DNA of 41,308 nt from Candidatus Altimarinota bacterium (GTDB lineage Bacteria > Patescibacteriota > Gracilibacteria > BD1-5 > UBA6164), in NCBI GenBank assembly GCA_027066455.1, contig JAMONT010000037.1, positions 1 through 41,308 on the forward strand. Direction: 5' to 3'. The notes under the pieces were generated by a model. It saw only the letters and a program-made list of their open reading frames with translations, did no database searches and was not told where the DNA came from. A program made the position numbers and the translations under genes. Below, piece after piece: positions 39,206-41,308 of this stretch (position 1 is the first letter of the stretch; each line of letters opens with the position of its first letter).

Positions 39206-40909
39206 TTAATCCACACTTTTAAATTTTCTATCTAAAGTTTTTAATTCTCTTTTTATAATTTTATCATATTTTTTTATAGCTCAATCTAAATTTTCTGAAT
39301 TATTTAATTTAATTTCTGATATTACATCTTCTCAAAAATTATTTAAAGTTTCAAATAATCATTTTTTTGATGTTTTTTTTAAAGCTTCTTTTATGCTTAT
39401 ATCTTTTTTATAGCTAAGCTCAGTATTTTCAAAAAAACTAGAAAAGTCTATTATTTTGATTCTTTCTAAAAATTCTGAATAACTTTCATTATTTTGTTTT
39501 TTAATTTTATCTAAAACTGAATTAATTTTTTTTGCAAAATGTCATCATCATTTTCAAGAATTATCATTAGTTGATGAAAATTCTTTAGGATTAATTATAA
39601 TTTTTTTTAAAAATTTTTCTATTTCTGTTCAAACTTCTTCTATTTCTTTTGTATTATTTTTACTTAAAAGATTTTCTAAAGATTTATCTAAAGTATGATT
39701 TAAGTTTATTTCTTCTTCTTTATTTTCAGTTATATTATTTTTAGTATTAGGATTAGGATTTTTTTCAGCTTTAGGTTTAGGTTTTTCTCACTTTAATTCT
39801 GTTTTTCTTAGCTCTCAATCAAAACTTATTTTTTCTTTTTCTATTTTAAAAATATTTTTTTCAAACATTTTTATTAAATCTTCTTCTCAAAATTTTGATA
39901 TATTATTGTTTTCAAAAAATTTTAATATTAGCTTAAGTTTTTCTTCATTTTTTATTAAATAATCAAACAGTTTTTGATTATTTATTTTTTCTTCTCACAT
40001 AAATAAATTGCTTTTTAAAAAAACAATTTGAGTAATTTTTTTTCTTTTTTCAAAATCTTTTATTTCATAAAGTTCCTTAATAACTTTAGATTTTATAAAT
40101 TTATTAAATTTTGCTTCATTATTTTCAAAATTAATAAAAAAATTTTCTTCTATAATTTTAAAAATAATATTTTTTTCAACTTCAAAATTTTTTTTCAAAT
40201 GAATAAAACTAATTATTTTTGCTAATTCTTTATTTTTTAATTTTTCTCATTCTTGTAATAAACTCAAATAAATTGAAAATTGTTTTTCTTTTTTCAAAAA
40301 AGTTGGATTTTTTTCTGAACTAATTAAATTAAAAATTTTAAACATAAATCTTCCTGAAAGTTGTTCTTTATTATTTTTTTCTAAATTAATTTCTTCTGGA
40401 AAATTAGGAAATAAAAAAGAAACAGTTTTTAAATCATTAAACAAAGCTAAAAATCATCTTTCAAATTTTTCAAATTTTTTATTTTGATTTTTTGTAAAAT
40501 CTATAGTTTTTTTAGAATTATCATCTTTAAAATTATTTATTCAGTTCAAAATATCTTTTTCTTCAATATCTATAAGATCATCATTATTTAGCTGGGTTTT
40601 CACCTGTGAAAATAATTGTTTTTCAAAAAAAGTTGTTATTTTAGCTAAAATATCTTTTTTATTAAAAGAAATATTTTCATCTATTTTTTCATCTAAAAAG
40701 TCTTCTCTTAAATTAGAAATTTTCTTCTTATTAAAAAAATTTAATCTAGAAAAAATATTATCAAAAAAAACTGTTGAAAAAATATCTTGTAAAATTTTAT
40801 AATTAATTTGTTGTTTTCACTCTAAAATATCAGAAACTTGTCCATTAGTTTCTATTTGATTTTTTTCAGCTTTTTCAGGTATTTTTTTTGGTTTCAATAT
40901 TCAAAACAT
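39206..40909 (-). CDS. Unknown long charged protein, 567 aa
   Basis: 567 residues, very rich in Lys, Glu, Asn and Phe, mostly helical with no signal peptide. A low-complexity linker (KPKPKAEKNPNPNTKNN, near residues 380-397) divides a helical N-terminal part from a C-terminal part (about 400-567). The C-terminal part carries a short Gly patch (NSGKGGGHFAKKIN, TGA codons). The composition suggests a cytosolic scaffold. No family recognised. A TGA at codon 3 hides its start under the standard code. Confidence 0.68.
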
Positions 40910-41002
40910 ATTTTTTTTTTAGATTTTTATTAAAATAATTTTATCATAAAAATTATTTTAAGTCAATTAAAAAAATAAAATGAAAATGCAAAAAAATATA
41001 AA

Positions 41003-41308
41003 CTATTTTTCCACACAAGCTTTTATTTTTTTTGTATGATTTTTTATTAAAAAGTATTTTTTATCACTCTCATTTTTTGCAATTTTTTTTCTTACTTCAA
41101 GTCTTTTGCTATTTTCTATTTCAGTTTCAGCTAATTCTAATTTTCTTGTTTGACTTGCAAAATAAGTTTGAGCTAAAGAAATTTCTACTTTTCTACTATC
41201 TCAATTTTGAGCAATTAAATAACAAACATATCTAGTAAGTAAAAAATCATTTATTTTTCTTTTACTTCAAGAACCTAACTCAACCATTTTGTCAGAGGAG
41301 ACAAAATG
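41003..41308 (-). CDS. dinD: DinD-like DNA-damage-inducible protein, partial
   Basis: The reading frame enters from the right edge as HFVSSDKMVELGSGSKRKINDFLLTRY, then VCYLIAQNGDSRKVEISLAQ and TYFASQTRKLELAE. This is the conserved core of DinD / Bro-N-type damage proteins (..K.v..GSGakR.i.Dy.LsRYACYLIaQNGD.rK..ia.aQ.YFa.qTr..E). The 5' end lies outside the window. The 3' end stops (TAG) only about 25 residues after RLEVRKKIAKN, much earlier than in full DinD proteins (about 270-290 residues), so the C-terminal half is missing. It may be a truncated or decayed copy. Confidence 0.8.

Noticed and set aside
1-41308. tRNA or rRNA genes
   Set aside because: I looked for T-loop-like GTTCRA blocks with acceptor pairing and for rRNA-like conserved stretches and found none convincing.

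Overview
The window comes from a very AT-rich bacterial genome in which TGA is read as glycine (NCBI translation table 25). The sequence shows this directly. Conserved glycines of RNase III (NERIEFL-TGA-DAVLE), the UvrA Walker A loop (GVSGS-TGA-KSS), RuvC (TGA at the Gly of IDPG), FtsW and the penicillin-binding protein are all TGA, and every real gene here ends in TAA or TAG. With its streamlined gene set this points to the Absconditabacteria (SR1) / Gracilibacteria branch of the Candidate Phyla Radiation. All coordinates below use code 25; under the standard code most genes break into short pieces.

Layout. 1-1809 (-): a cupin-like protein with a nine-G tract near its start and two unknown proteins. 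1878-4250 (-): pheT. 4414-11484 (+): rpmF, nusB, rnc, yggT, ftsW, a trypsin-like protease, a MetX-like alpha/beta hydrolase, an unknown protein and a HAD-like protein. 11529-17813: an RluD-type synthase (-), a strongly promoted small RNA (+), a DUF3800 protein (-), then miaB, mutL, a kinase-like protein and ruvC (-). 17978-20197 (+): a small protein, a pseudopilin and a DnaJ-like protein. 20224-21640 (-): a secreted protein, a tiny hydrophobic protein and Hsp20. 21778-26667 (+): a PilC-like platform protein, a large secreted beta-propeller protein and two tandem membrane paralogues. 26719-27093 (-): a decayed Mrr-like endonuclease. 27221-27937: a second DUF3800 gene (+) facing a second small RNA (-). 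28018-35467 (-): uvrA, an unknown protein, a VWA protein and a penicillin-binding protein. 35631-39058 (+): two secreted proteins and a small membrane protein with its own promoter and terminator. 39206-41308 (-): a long unknown protein and the end of a DinD-like gene.

Two observations stand out. First, both DUF3800 genes are paired with a 75-80 nt structured RNA. It is encoded tail-to-tail on the opposite strand, and each copy has its own -35/-10 promoter and U-rich terminator. The two RNAs share sequence blocks and a paired compensatory insertion, so they form one RNA family moving with one protein family. Second, nine GC-rich palindromic repeats of about 45 bp are scattered through the window. 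Six sit in frame inside pheT, mutL (2) and uvrA (3), one forms the C-terminus of the protease, and two lie just after stop codons, always in the same orientation relative to the gene.

The identifiable genes cover translation and tRNA modification (pheT, rpmF, miaB, rluD), RNA processing and transcription (rnc, nusB), DNA repair (uvrA, mutL, ruvC), cell wall growth (ftsW, penicillin-binding protein), type IV pilus-like surface machinery and proteostasis (dnaJ, hsp20). No tRNA, rRNA or CRISPR array was seen. No gene-free stretch exceeds 300 bases except 26668-27220, which holds the endonuclease remnant.
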